Below, piece after piece: positions 1 through 7,596 of a DNA stretch of 64,000 nt (position 1 is the first letter of the stretch; every line of letters starts with the position of its first letter). The DNA is from JACKCD01 sp041390905 (lineage in GTDB: Bacteria > Chloroflexota > Anaerolineae > Promineifilales > Promineifilaceae): positions 56,052 to 120,051 of the forward strand of contig JAWKPA010000018.1 in assembly GCA_041390905.1 (NCBI GenBank), in the 5' to 3' direction. Made by a program: the position numbers and the translations under genes. The notes under the pieces were generated by a model. That model was given only the letters and a program-made list of their open reading frames with translations. It was not told where the DNA came from and searched no databases.

Positions 1-344
1 ACATGTGGCACTTTGTCAAAGCCCAGGCTGGCACCATTCTGCGCCTCTACGCCTTCTATGAGCCGCTGCGAACCTTTAGCTATCTGGCTCTCCCCTTCCT
101 GCTCACCGGGCTAGGCACCTGGCTGCGTTTCCTCTACTTTTATTTCAGCAACCTGAATCCCACCGGCCATGTCCAATCCATTATAATTGGCACCGGGCTA
201 CTGGTTGTTGGCACGCTGGTGCTGCTCTTTGGCATCCAGGCCGACATCAGCAGCAAGCACCGCCAGCTTACGCAGGAGATGCTTTACCGGCTGAAAAAGC
301 TGGAAGCAGATGCGGTGCAGCGAGAGGAATTGCGGCGAGATTGA
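1..344 (+). CDS. Glycosyltransferase family 2, C-terminal membrane part (5' end outside window)
   Basis: The frame is open from the window edge to the TGA at 342-344, so the N-terminal catalytic domain is missing. What remains holds two hydrophobic segments (about residues 25-48 and 58-80 counted from the Met at position 3) separated by a short loop with GHVQS, followed by a charged amphipathic tail ending in YRLKKLEAD. This pattern matches the C-terminus of DPM1/DPG-synthase-like GT2 enzymes that anchor in the membrane and make polyprenyl-phosphate sugars; the family call is from memory of such tails. The gene is followed at 345-400 by short inverted tandem repeats of the GAGATT/AATCTC type. 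The sugar donor cannot be judged from this fragment. Confidence 0.65.
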   Translation, partial: MWHFVKAQAGTILRLYAFYEPLRTFSYLALPFLLTGLGTWLRFLYFYFSNLNPTGHVQSIIIGTGLLVVGTLVLLFGIQADISSKHRQLTQEMLYRLKKLEADAVQREELRRD

Positions 345-400
345 GAGATTGAGAGAGTCTCTTAGTCTCCCAGTCTCCTAATCTCCCAATCTCCTATTCT

Positions 401-805
401 CTAACGATCTTCCCGCCGATAGACAAACTTCAGCCCCGACCACACCTCGTCAACGGCCGCTACCTTCACATCCACCAGCCCCGTTGCCAGCCCCAGCTCT
501 CGCACCCGGTTGCCGTCGAGGTCGGTGGCAAGCTTGGCCGCTTTTTTCGGCCAGGAAATCCACAGCATCCCGTCTTTTGCCAATGCCTCTTTAAGTTGGG
601 GCAGTATGGCTTCTAACTCAGCCACCGACAGGGTGAACAGATGGATGAACGCTGCCGCAGGGGGCAGCGTTTCGTGGAAGGTGATGCGCGGCGGCAGTTC
701 CCCCAGCATTTGGTAATAGTCGGGCGGCGGGTTGAGACAAACGGCCGTTTGTCCCGCCTTCAACCCCAGCTTCTGCCACAGCGGACGCGACGAATAACCA
801 GCCAT
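401..805 (-). CDS. DUF3052 family protein
   Basis: A protein of 134 residues beginning MAGYSSRPLWQKLGLKAGQ and containing LPPAAAFIHLF, LWISWPKKA and a C-terminal VDEVWSGLKFVYR segment. These are the conserved features of DUF3052, whose biochemical role is unknown. The ATG at 805 is preferred over the GTG at 808 because the GGAGGT at 812-817 then stands at a normal distance of six bases. The start codon shares one base with the TGA of the upstream acetyltransferase gene, so the two are translationally coupled. One AACGGCCGTT copy lies inside the gene at 740-749. Confidence 0.85.
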   Translation of the reverse strand: MAGYSSRPLWQKLGLKAGQTAVCLNPPPDYYQMLGELPPRITFHETLPPAAAFIHLFTLSVAELEAILPQLKEALAKDGMLWISWPKKAAKLATDLDGNRVRELGLATGLVDVKVAAVDEVWSGLKFVYRREDR

Positions 806-1314
806 CACACACCTCCAAACGCCGGGTCATACTTCACCAGCCCCGAACAATTCGACAGCGCTCCTGCTTGCAGCGGCTGCGCCATAAACACCTCATCCCG
901 CACCTTGTACTCGCTCCGCAGCCCAAAGCGACTGGCCGGCACAAAGCCAAAGCGCGGGTAATACGTCGGGTGTCCCAGCACAATCATCGCCGTAAACCCC
1001 CGTTCGCGGCAGCGCACCATCCCCTCGCGCACAAGCTGCCCGCCAACACCCTGCCCTTGCCATACCGGGTCAACTGCAATTGGTCCCAGCGCAACGGCCG
1101 TTTCTCCCTCACAATTTCCCTCAATCGTCACCGGCGAAAACAGCGCATGACCCACTACCACGCCGTCTACCACTGCTACCAGCGACAACGCAATCTTCCC
1201 CGCCGCCCGCAGAGCCGCCACCAACTGCGCCTCCTGCGGCCGGCCGAAAGCCTGTTCATTTATGCGTTCAATCGCTACAATATCCGTCAGAGCCTCTTCA
1301 CGAATCACAGTCAT
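805..1314 (-). CDS. GNAT family N-acetyltransferase (YhbS-like)
   Basis: A protein of 169 residues with a full GNAT fold. Acetyl-CoA-binding motif A is visible as AVDPVWQGQGVGGQLV (Q-x-x-G-x-G/A type), followed by the VLGHPTYYPRFGFVPA segment typical of the YhbS/COG3153 group. It should transfer an acetyl group from acetyl-CoA to an amine; the substrate is not apparent. It forms a two-gene unit with the downstream DUF3052 gene, overlapping it by one base. The first gene on the plus strand, a protease, diverges from it across about 130 bp. Confidence 0.88.
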   Translation of the reverse strand: MTVIREEALTDIVAIERINEQAFGRPQEAQLVAALRAAGKIALSLVAVVDGVVVGHALFSPVTIEGNCEGETAVALGPIAVDPVWQGQGVGGQLVREGMVRCRERGFTAMIVLGHPTYYPRFGFVPASRFGLRSEYKVRDEVFMAQPLQAGALSNCSGLVKYDPAFGGV

Positions 1315-1388
1315 AATCGCAATTTTAACTGTGATAGCTGGGGGTGGGCAACAACACGACCCAGGTGAAAGCTAATTGATAGTTTTAT

Positions 1389-1430
1389 GTGAAAAACCCG
1401 TTAGCATGGTACACATTACTGGGTTTTCAC
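1389..1430 (+). promoter_or_regulatory. Hairpin immediately upstream of the protease ribosome-binding site
   Basis: GTGAAAAACCC at 1389-1399 pairs with GGGTTTTCAC at 1421-1430. The stem ends a few bases before the AGGAG Shine-Dalgarno sequence of the gene starting at 1446. Its position suggests an RNA structure acting on initiation or mRNA stability, or an operator at DNA level. There is no direct evidence for either. Confidence 0.4.
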
Positions 1431-1445
1431 AGAAGGAGAGATGAA

Positions 1446-3380
1446 ATGTCCTCACATTCGTTCAAAATTTTGTCTGTTTGCCTGCTGCTAACCGCACTGC
1501 TTGCGGCCTGCGGCGGCGAAGAAGTTAGTTTCAGCACCGCCAACATCCAGCAAGCTATGCTGGCAAAGGACAATACCGGGAGCCAAACCACCACCGTCTT
1601 CGCCCCCGACGACACCTTTTACGCCATCGTCAATTTAGCCAACGCCCCCGACGACACCAAGGTCAAAGCCGTCTGGACGGCCGTTGATGTCGGCGATGCC
1701 GCCGCACCCAACTACCTGCTCGATGAAGTCGAACTCACCTCCGGCGACGGTCTCCTCACCTTTGACATGAACAACGACGGCGCCTGGCCGGCCGGAAGCT
1801 ACAAAGTAGACCTCTATCTCAATGGCGAACTCGACCGCACCCTCGACTTCCGCGTCCAGGCCCCGCTGGCTGGCGAAGCTGGCTCCACCACCACCGAAAG
1901 CAGCGGCGACGCAGCCGCCCCCGTCACCGAACCCGCCGCCAGCGGTGCCGTTGCCACCCTCGAAGACGCCCGCAATGCCGTGGTGCAAATTGTCGCCCAG
2001 GGCAGCTTTGTAGACCCCGAAGTGGGGCTACAGCTCAACGCCGCCGGAGCTGGCTCCGGCTTTATCATTGACCCCTCCGGCATTGCCGTCACCAACAACC
2101 ACGTCGTCACCGGCTCCGCCCTGCTGCAAGTTTACGTTTCCGGCGAAAGCGAACCACGCAACGCCAAAATCCTTGGCGTTTCCGAATGCTCCGACCTCGC
2201 CGTCATTGACATTGAAGGCGACGGCTTCCCCTACCTCGAATGGTACAACGGCAGCGTCAACGTCGGCCTCGATGTCTACGCCGCCGGGTTCCCCCTCGGC
2301 GACCCCGAATACACCCTCACGCGGGGCATCGTCTCTAAGGAGCGGGCGGGTGGTGACACAAGCTGGGCTTCGGTAGATAACGTCATCCAGCACGATGCCA
2401 CCATCAACCCCGGCAACTCCGGCGGGCCGCTAATTACCGCCGACGGCCAGGTGGTGGCCGTCAACTACGCCGGTTCCAACCAAACCAACCAGTTTTTTGC
2501 CATTGGCCGCGATTTGGCCGTGCCGGTGATTGAACAACTGCGCGGCGGCAGCGACGTGGATTCTGTCGGCATCAACGGCGAAGCAGTCAGCGATGGCGAA
2601 AGCATCTATGGCATCTGGGTTTCCTCGGTCAAATCCGGCTCCCCGGCCGACAACGCCGGGGTGGAAGCGGGCGACATTATCACCCAGATGGAAGGGCTGG
2701 TGCTGGCAACCGACGGCACGATGGCCGACTACTGCGACATTCTGCGCAGCAACGACCCCGACGCCACGTTGAGCATTGAGGTGCTGCGTTTTGCCACGCA
2801 AGAGGTAATGGAAGGGCAGCTAAACGGCCGTGAACTGGAGCAATCCTTCTCCTTTGCCCAGGCGTTGGGCGACGAGGTGGATTCCGGCGGCGACGGCGGC
2901 GGCTTCACCAGCTACAACTACATCACCGTCAACGACGACTCCGGCACGCTGACGGTGGAAATCCCGGCCGAGTGGGGCGAGGTAGACGGCAGTGCCTGGG
3001 TAGACGGCAACGAAACGATTGGCGTGGGGCTGCGTGCCGCCCCGTCGCTGGACAATTTCTACAACAGTTGGACGGAGCCGGGGATGATCTTTGGTGCTTC
3101 CAGCACGCTGGCGCAATCCATGAACGAGCAGGTGCTGCTGGAAGAGTTTGACTACTCCGATTCCTGCACCAAGGAAGGGCGCTACGACTATGCCGACTCG
3201 CTTTACACGGGGCTGTATGAAGTGTGGTCGCAGTGCGGCGGCACGGATAGTTTGTATGTGGTAGTAACGGCCGTTCCTGAAGCTCGCAACTACGTCATCC
3301 TCGTCACCGTCCAAATCGTCAGCGACGCCGACCTAGATGCCCTGGATCATATTCTCAACAGCTTTATTGTGAATGAATAA
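1446..3380 (+). CDS. Lipoprotein PDZ serine protease (trypsin-like, HtrA/DegP type)
   Basis: Translation most likely starts at the ATG at 1446 behind AAGGAG. The mature 644-residue protein begins with a lipoprotein signal (lipobox LAAC, Cys22). An Ig-like N-terminal domain (about 30-150) is followed by a trypsin-fold domain with the triad visible as TNNHVV (His about 218), SDLAVID (Asp about 248) and NPGNSGGPL (Ser about 322). A PDZ-like domain follows (about 388-460), then a C-terminal beta-rich domain that includes ARNYVILVT. It should act outside the cytoplasmic membrane in protein quality control or signalling proteolysis. A close full-length paralogue lies at 44454-46406 with the same domain order. 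The gene carries exact or one-mismatch AACGGCCGTT copies. Confidence 0.88.
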   Translation: MSSHSFKILSVCLLLTALLAACGGEEVSFSTANIQQAMLAKDNTGSQTTTVFAPDDTFYAIVNLANAPDDTKVKAVWTAVDVGDAAAPNYLLDEVELTSGDGLLTFDMNNDGAWPAGSYKVDLYLNGELDRTLDFRVQAPLAGEAGSTTTESSGDAAAPVTEPAASGAVATLEDARNAVVQIVAQGSFVDPEVGLQLNAAGAGSGFIIDPSGIAVTNNHVVTGSALLQVYVSGESEPRNAKILGVSECSDLAVIDIEGDGFPYLEWYNGSVNVGLDVYAAGFPLGDPEYTLTRGIVSKERAGGDTSWASVDNVIQHDATINPGNSGGPLITADGQVVAVNYAGSNQTNQFFAIGRDLAVPVIEQLRGGSDVDSVGINGEAVSDGESIYGIWVSSVKSGSPADNAGVEAGDIITQMEGLVLATDGTMADYCDILRSNDPDATLSIEVLRFATQEVMEGQLNGRELEQSFSFAQALGDEVDSGGDGGGFTSYNYITVNDDSGTLTVEIPAEWGEVDGSAWVDGNETIGVGLRAAPSLDNFYNSWTEPGMIFGASSTLAQSMNEQVLLEEFDYSDSCTKEGRYDYADSLYTGLYEVWSQCGGTDSLYVVVTAVPEARNYVILVTVQIVSDADLDALDHILNSFIVNE

Positions 3381-3463
3381 GAATAGAGATTAGAGATTGG
3401 AGATTAGAGATTGTGAACCTTCATCACTCTCCAATCTCCAATCCCCAATCTCCAATCTCCTCC
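3381..3463. repeat. Intergenic hairpin built from tandem GGAGATT / AATCTCC units
   Basis: Several degenerate copies of GAGATTG/GGAGATT (3385-3413) are followed by a spacer containing GTGAACCTTCAT and then by the complementary array of AATCTCC/AATCCCC (3425-3462). The arms can fold into one long imperfect stem. It fills the gap between the protease stop and the next gene start. Confidence 0.8.
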
Positions 3464-3916
3464 ATGACCTCCCTCGGCTACTTCGGCCTCTTCATCGCCA
3501 GCTTCCTGGCCGCTAGTTTGGTGCCGATGTCGTCGGAGGTGGCGCTGCTGGCGATGCTGCCGCTGGGCTACAACGTCTGGGGGTTAATGCTGGTGGCAAC
3601 GGCCGGAAATTATGTGGGGGCTTTAACCAACTATTTTGTGGGCAAATGGGGAGCCGACTTTTTCCTCTCGCGCTACATCACCATCAAGCCAGAAACGTGG
3701 GCGCGGGCGGAGGCGTTTTACCAGCGTTGGGGGCGGATCGCCCTCTTTTTTTCCTGGGTGCCGATTATTGGGGATCCATTAACGGCCGTTGCTGGCGCCC
3801 TCCACGTCAACCTCCGCACCTTCACCTTCTGGGTCGCCCTCGGCAAATTCACCCGCTACCTCGTCCTCCTCGCCCTGGTGCATCAGGTCACACCCATCTG
3901 GCAAGGGTTCAATTAA
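3464..3916 (+). CDS. YqaA-type SNARE-associated (VTT/DedA-like) membrane protein
   Basis: The ATG at 3464 gives a 150-residue protein beginning MTSLGYFGLFIASFLAAS. Residues encoded before it would be translated from the intergenic repeat and are not credible. Features of the YqaA branch are visible: LVPMSSEVALL, ATAGNYVGALTNYFVG, the central FYQRWGRIALFFSWVPIIGDPLTAVAGAL and the terminal ALGKFTRYLVLLA. There are about four membrane segments. The family belongs to the DedA/VTT superfamily, some of whose members flip lipids, but YqaA itself has no firm function. An exact AACGGCCGTT lies at 3781-3790. Confidence 0.87.
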   Translation: MTSLGYFGLFIASFLAASLVPMSSEVALLAMLPLGYNVWGLMLVATAGNYVGALTNYFVGKWGADFFLSRYITIKPETWARAEAFYQRWGRIALFFSWVPIIGDPLTAVAGALHVNLRTFTFWVALGKFTRYLVLLALVHQVTPIWQGFN

Positions 3917-4187
3917 AAATAACTTGGCAGTTCCAGAAGTTCAACTTCTGAGAGAAGTTGAACTTCTAAATCCCAAGTTATTAACAAACGAACCCTAAGG
4001 AACGAGGTTTAAATTACGCAAGAAGTTCAACTTCTTCTGAGAAGTTGAACTTCTAAAATGGGTAAGTTATTTAATTTCAATCCCTAAACACAAAATACGG
4101 TAGGGTGAGTCATCGCGGAAAGGCGCATAGCGCACAGGAAACCTCTCCACCGCGCTCGTCCGCCCGTACCCTACCATGATTTAGGAA
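3917..4187. repeat. Gene-free stretch with two AGAAGTTCAACTTCT foldbacks and a third inverted repeat
   Basis: About 350 bp separate the YqaA-type gene from mutS. At 3935-3967 and 4021-4057 there are paired 15-bp palindromes, AGAAGTTCAACTTCT followed by AGAAGTTGAACTTCT. The first pair is nested inside an outer TAACTTGG/CCAAGTTA stem (3920-3981). A separate foldback has ends GGTAGGGT (4099-4106) and ACCCTACC (4168-4175). No credible gene was seen here. Confidence 0.8.
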
Positions 4188-4267
4188 TGACGAAATGTTC
4201 GGTTGCTTTCCTGCCCATTTCTGGCTATGCTTGCGTTCCGAATTGTGCAGGAACAGCAGGAGAAAGG

Positions 4268-6889
4268 ATGGCTAAACAGAAGCATAAGGGTAAGAGCCAT
4301 GTTACCCCAAGCCGCCAACAATATCTGGATATAAAAGCCCAACACCCCGATGCGATTGTCTTTTTTCGCCTGGGTGATTTTTATGAAACGTTCGACGACG
4401 ACGCAGAAACGGCCGCTCGTGAACTGGATTTGGTGCTGACCAGCCGGCCGCAGGGGAAGGGCATTCGCACCCCCATGGCCGGTGTCCCCCACCACTCCGC
4501 CGAAAACTACATCGCCCGCCTCATTGCCAAAGGCTACAAGGTGGCGCTGTGCGAGCAAATGGGCAGCCAGGTGGTCAATGGGCTGATGCCCCGCGAAGTG
4601 GTGCGCGTCTTTACCGCCGGGACGGTGATTGAGCCGGGGATGCTGGACGCCGGCCGCAACAACTATCTGGTCACGGTGGTGGCAGACGGCGACCGGGCGG
4701 GGCTGGCGTATGCCGACATCACCACCGGGGAGTTTGCCACCACGCAAATAAACGGCCGTCGCGCCCTCATCGAAGAAATCTCCCGCCTGACCCCCGTTGA
4801 ACTGCTGCTGCCCGACAGCGACCTGTCGCTCAATGACCAGGCCAAAGCGGTTAGCCACCTGCCTGACTGGCGTTTTGAGGAAGGGACGGCGCGGCAAACG
4901 CTGCTGCGCCACTTCGGCGTGTCCACCCTGGCCGCCTTTGGCTGCGAAGGCAAACCGCTGGCAACCCGCGCCGCCGGGACCACGCTCTATTATTTGCAGG
5001 AGACCCAGCGCGGGTCAATTGGGCAAATCCAGCGGCTTTCAACCTACAGCACGGCCGGCTACATGGCACTCGACACGGCCACGCGGCGCAATCTGGAGCT
5101 GGTGGAGTCGCTGGGGGGTGAAAAACAGGGGTCGCTGCTGAGGGTGCTGCGAAAAACGGTGACGCCCATGGGGACGCGGCTGCTGCGGCAGCGAATTATG
5201 CAGCCGCTGTTGAGTGTGGAGGAGCTAAACGGCCGTTTAGACCAACTCGACCTCTTCTACCACAACGCCCTCCTCCGCGCCGACATTCGCGCCACCCTCA
5301 AAGGGCTGCCCGACCTCGAACGCCTCACCAACCGCGTCCTCAGCGGCCGCGCCGTCCCCCGCGACCTGGAAAACATTGGCGTGGTGCTGGCAGCGATACC
5401 GGTACTCAGTAAACAGTTATCGGTAAACAGTAAACAGTCTCCAATCTCCAATCCCCAATCTCCAATCCCCAATCTCCCCCCCCTCGACCCGTGCCGCGAC
5501 ACCGCCGACCTGATTGGCCGCGCCATTGCCGACGACGCGCCCACCAACTTTAACAAGATGGGGGTCATTCGGCGCGGCTTTTCCGCCGAACTGGACGGGG
5601 TGATGAACGCCACCGCCCACGCCCGCGACTGGGTAGCAGCGCTGGAGCCCCGCGAACGGGAGCGCACCGGCATTGGGTCGCTGAAGGTGGGGTTTAACAA
5701 GGTGTTTGGCTACTACATCGAAATCACCCGCGCCAACGCCCATTTGGCCCCCGACGACTACATTCGCAAGCAGACGTTGACCAACGCCGAGCGCTACATC
5801 ACGCCGGAGCTGAAGGAGTATGAAACGCTGATTTTGAACGCGGAGGAGCGGATTTTGCAGATTGAGCGACGGGTGTTTACCGAGGTGTGCCAGCAGGTGG
5901 GGTTGGCGGCGCAGCAGTTGCTGCAAACGGCCGTTTCCCTTGCCACCCTCGACGTTGCCACCGCCCTGGCCGAAGTTGCCGCCGTCAACGGCTATTGCCG
6001 CCCCCACCTGAGCGACGACAATGTGCTGCATATTGAGAATGGGCGGCATCCGGTGGTGGAACAAACGGCCGTTGCCACCCTCGGCGAACGCTTTGTCCCC
6101 AACGATACCCATTTTGGCAGCGACGAACGCATCCAAATCATCACCGGCCCCAACATGTCGGGGAAGTCAACATTCTTACGTCAGGTCGCCCTCATCACCC
6201 TCATGGCCCAAATCGGCAGCTACGTTCCCGCCACCGCCGCCCACATCGGCCTCGCCGACCGCATTTTCACCCGCATCGGCGCCCACGACGAACTCCACGC
6301 CGGCCGCTCCACCTTCATGGTCGAAATGGTCGAAACCGCCGAAATCCTCAACCACGCCACCCACCGCTCCCTGCTCATCCTCGACGAAATCGGGCGCGGC
6401 ACCAGCACCTACGACGGCCTCTCCATCGCCTGGGCCATCATCGAATATTTGCACAACCACCCCCGCCTCAAGCCACGCACCCTTTTCGCCACCCATTACC
6501 ACGAACTCGTCGGCCTGGCCGAGCTTTTCCCCCAGGTTGCCAACTACAACGTAGACGTGACCGAGGAAGGCAATAACGTCACCTTTTTACACAAAATCGT
6601 CCCCGGCGGTGCTGACCGCAGCTATGGCATCCACGTTGCCGAACTGGCCGGGCTACCCCGCGATGTCATCCAACGCGCCAACCAAATCCTCAAAGATTTG
6701 GAAAAACACGCCCCCACCACCACCATTGAGCCAAGTCATCTCAACCGTGCCCAGCAAATCGCCCTCTTCCCCGAAACCAGCCCTATCCTTGAAGAGCTGG
6801 CCGACCTCGACATCAACGCCCTCACGCCACTGGAAGCGATGAACAAGCTGTATGAATGGCAGCGGCGGTATGCACGCGGGGCAAGTTGA
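4268..6889 (+). CDS. mutS: DNA mismatch repair protein MutS
   Basis: MutS recognises mismatches and uses ATP to recruit downstream repair factors. The ATG at 4268 sits behind CAGGAGAAAGG and gives an 873-residue protein; an upstream in-frame ATG at 4187 lacks a ribosome site and family similarity. The mismatch-reading Phe-x-Glu motif is intact in FFRLGDFYETF (Phe38, Glu40). The ATPase domain has Walker A GPNMSGKST (about 628-636), Walker B LLILDEIGRGTS (about 700) and FATHYHEL. Residues about 380-406 are encoded by an in-frame insertion of intergenic-type repeat between otherwise normal core domains. No mutL is visible nearby. Three exact AACGGCCGTT copies lie within the gene (for example 5228-5237 and 5926-5935). 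Confidence 0.96.
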   Translation: MAKQKHKGKSHVTPSRQQYLDIKAQHPDAIVFFRLGDFYETFDDDAETAARELDLVLTSRPQGKGIRTPMAGVPHHSAENYIARLIAKGYKVALCEQMGSQVVNGLMPREVVRVFTAGTVIEPGMLDAGRNNYLVTVVADGDRAGLAYADITTGEFATTQINGRRALIEEISRLTPVELLLPDSDLSLNDQAKAVSHLPDWRFEEGTARQTLLRHFGVSTLAAFGCEGKPLATRAAGTTLYYLQETQRGSIGQIQRLSTYSTAGYMALDTATRRNLELVESLGGEKQGSLLRVLRKTVTPMGTRLLRQRIMQPLLSVEELNGRLDQLDLFYHNALLRADIRATLKGLPDLERLTNRVLSGRAVPRDLENIGVVLAAIPVLSKQLSVNSKQSPISNPQSPIPNLPPLDPCRDTADLIGRAIADDAPTNFNKMGVIRRGFSAELDGVMNATAHARDWVAALEPRERERTGIGSLKVGFNKVFGYYIEITRANAHLAPDDYIRKQTLTNAERYITPELKEYETLILNAEERILQIERRVFTEVCQQVGLAAQQLLQTAVSLATLDVATALAEVAAVNGYCRPHLSDDNVLHIENGRHPVVEQTAVATLGERFVPNDTHFGSDERIQIITGPNMSGKSTFLRQVALITLMAQIGSYVPATAAHIGLADRIFTRIGAHDELHAGRSTFMVEMVETAEILNHATHRSLLILDEIGRGTSTYDGLSIAWAIIEYLHNHPRLKPRTLFATHYHELVGLAELFPQVANYNVDVTEEGNNVTFLHKIVPGGADRSYGIHVAELAGLPRDVIQRANQILKDLEKHAPTTTIEPSHLNRAQQIALFPETSPILEELADLDINALTPLEAMNKLYEWQRRYARGAS
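5404..5483. repeat. Intergenic-type tandem repeat inserted in frame within mutS
   Basis: A run of CAGTAAACAGT-like units is followed by five degenerate TCTCCAATCTCC/TCCCCAA units. Both unit types otherwise occur in this window between genes. The tract keeps the mutS frame and encodes a low-complexity Ser/Pro/Asn/Gln stretch (SKQLSVNSKQSPISNPQSP). Confidence 0.85.
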
Positions 6890-6954
6890 GCAGGATGAAA
6901 GACAAACGACTGACAACAAACAACGGCCACCGACAAGGGCTATTTTGTTTCAGC

Positions 6955-6982
6955 GTAGGACAAGTTTGCAAACTTGTCCTAC
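6955..6982. repeat. 28-bp perfect palindrome, GTAGGNCAAGTTTG family
   Basis: GTAGGACAAGTTTG is followed directly by its exact reverse complement. Two other copies (53647-53674 and 62211-62238) differ at the sixth base, with the complementary change in the other arm. Confidence 0.9.
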
Positions 6983-7001
6983 ATCTTCAGAGAATCCAAT
7001 T

Positions 7002-7532
7002 ATGAGCAAACAGGTTAACGACTCCCAGCCCGAAACGGAAGCAACCAGCCATGAGCTGGAAACATTGCGTAATTTGATTTACGGCAACCAGGCCCGCGCC
7101 GCTGAAAAGCGCATTGCCAATTTGGAACGGCGCGTTGAAGCCGTTTATGCCGAGCTTGGCGAAACGATTCGCAGCAAAACGGGCGAAACGGGTGCCAATT
7201 CGGCGGAAAAGCTGGCGCAGACGCGGCAAGACCTGCTGGAACGGATGGACAGCCAGCACGTAGACCTGGGCAAACGGCTGGATGCGCTGGCCGCCGACAT
7301 GAAAAACCAGCTCAACGCCCTGCAAACCAAAATGGAAAGGCTCCACGCCGAGCAAACGGAGCGGCTGCTGACGCTGCAAGCGGATGCCCAGGAGCGCGAT
7401 GACGATTTGCGCCAGGAATTGCTCACCCTGACTGCCTGGCTCGACGACCAGAAAACGTCGCGCTACACGCTGGGGGATTTGCTGGTGCAATTGGGCGACC
7501 AACTGCGACAGAAGAAGGAAGAGAGTAATTAG
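7002..7532 (+). CDS. Coiled-coil protein of unknown function
   Basis: The ATG at 7002 (MSKQVNDSQPETEATSHELE) gives 176 residues that are nearly all predicted helix: leucine heptads such as RIANLERRVEAVYAELG, ALAADMKNQLNALQTKMERLHAEQTERLL and a final LGDLLVQLGDQLRQKK. There is no signal peptide, membrane segment or catalytic motif. It precedes a membrane-anchored coiled-coil protein and a histidine kinase on the same strand, so a scaffold or partner role in that unit is a reasonable inference. Upstream in-frame residues would be read through the 6955-6982 palindrome and are not accepted as coding. Confidence 0.7.
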   Translation: MSKQVNDSQPETEATSHELETLRNLIYGNQARAAEKRIANLERRVEAVYAELGETIRSKTGETGANSAEKLAQTRQDLLERMDSQHVDLGKRLDALAADMKNQLNALQTKMERLHAEQTERLLTLQADAQERDDDLRQELLTLTAWLDDQKTSRYTLGDLLVQLGDQLRQKKEESN

Positions 7533-7596
7533 AGATTGGAGATTGGAGATTGATGAAGATTCATAATCTCTAATCTCCAATTTCCAATCTCCTTAC
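7533..7596. repeat. Intergenic hairpin of GGAGATT / AATCTCC units
   Basis: Three GAGATTG units (7533-7551) and an inverted array of AATCTCT/AATCTCC units (7566-7593) flank a spacer containing ATGAAGATTCAT. The array runs up to the start codon of the next gene. Confidence 0.8.

Noticed and set aside
3381..3463. CRISPR array, considered for the TCTCCAATCTCC tracts
   Set aside because: The units are 7-10 bp, directly adjacent, and arranged as inverted arms without unique spacers; no cas gene is near. The same holds for all other tandem tracts.
4187..4267. Possible 27-residue N-terminal extension of MutS from the ATG at 4187
   Set aside because: It has no ribosome site and no family similarity; the ATG at 4268 follows CAGGAGAAAGG and begins the conserved MutS N-terminus.
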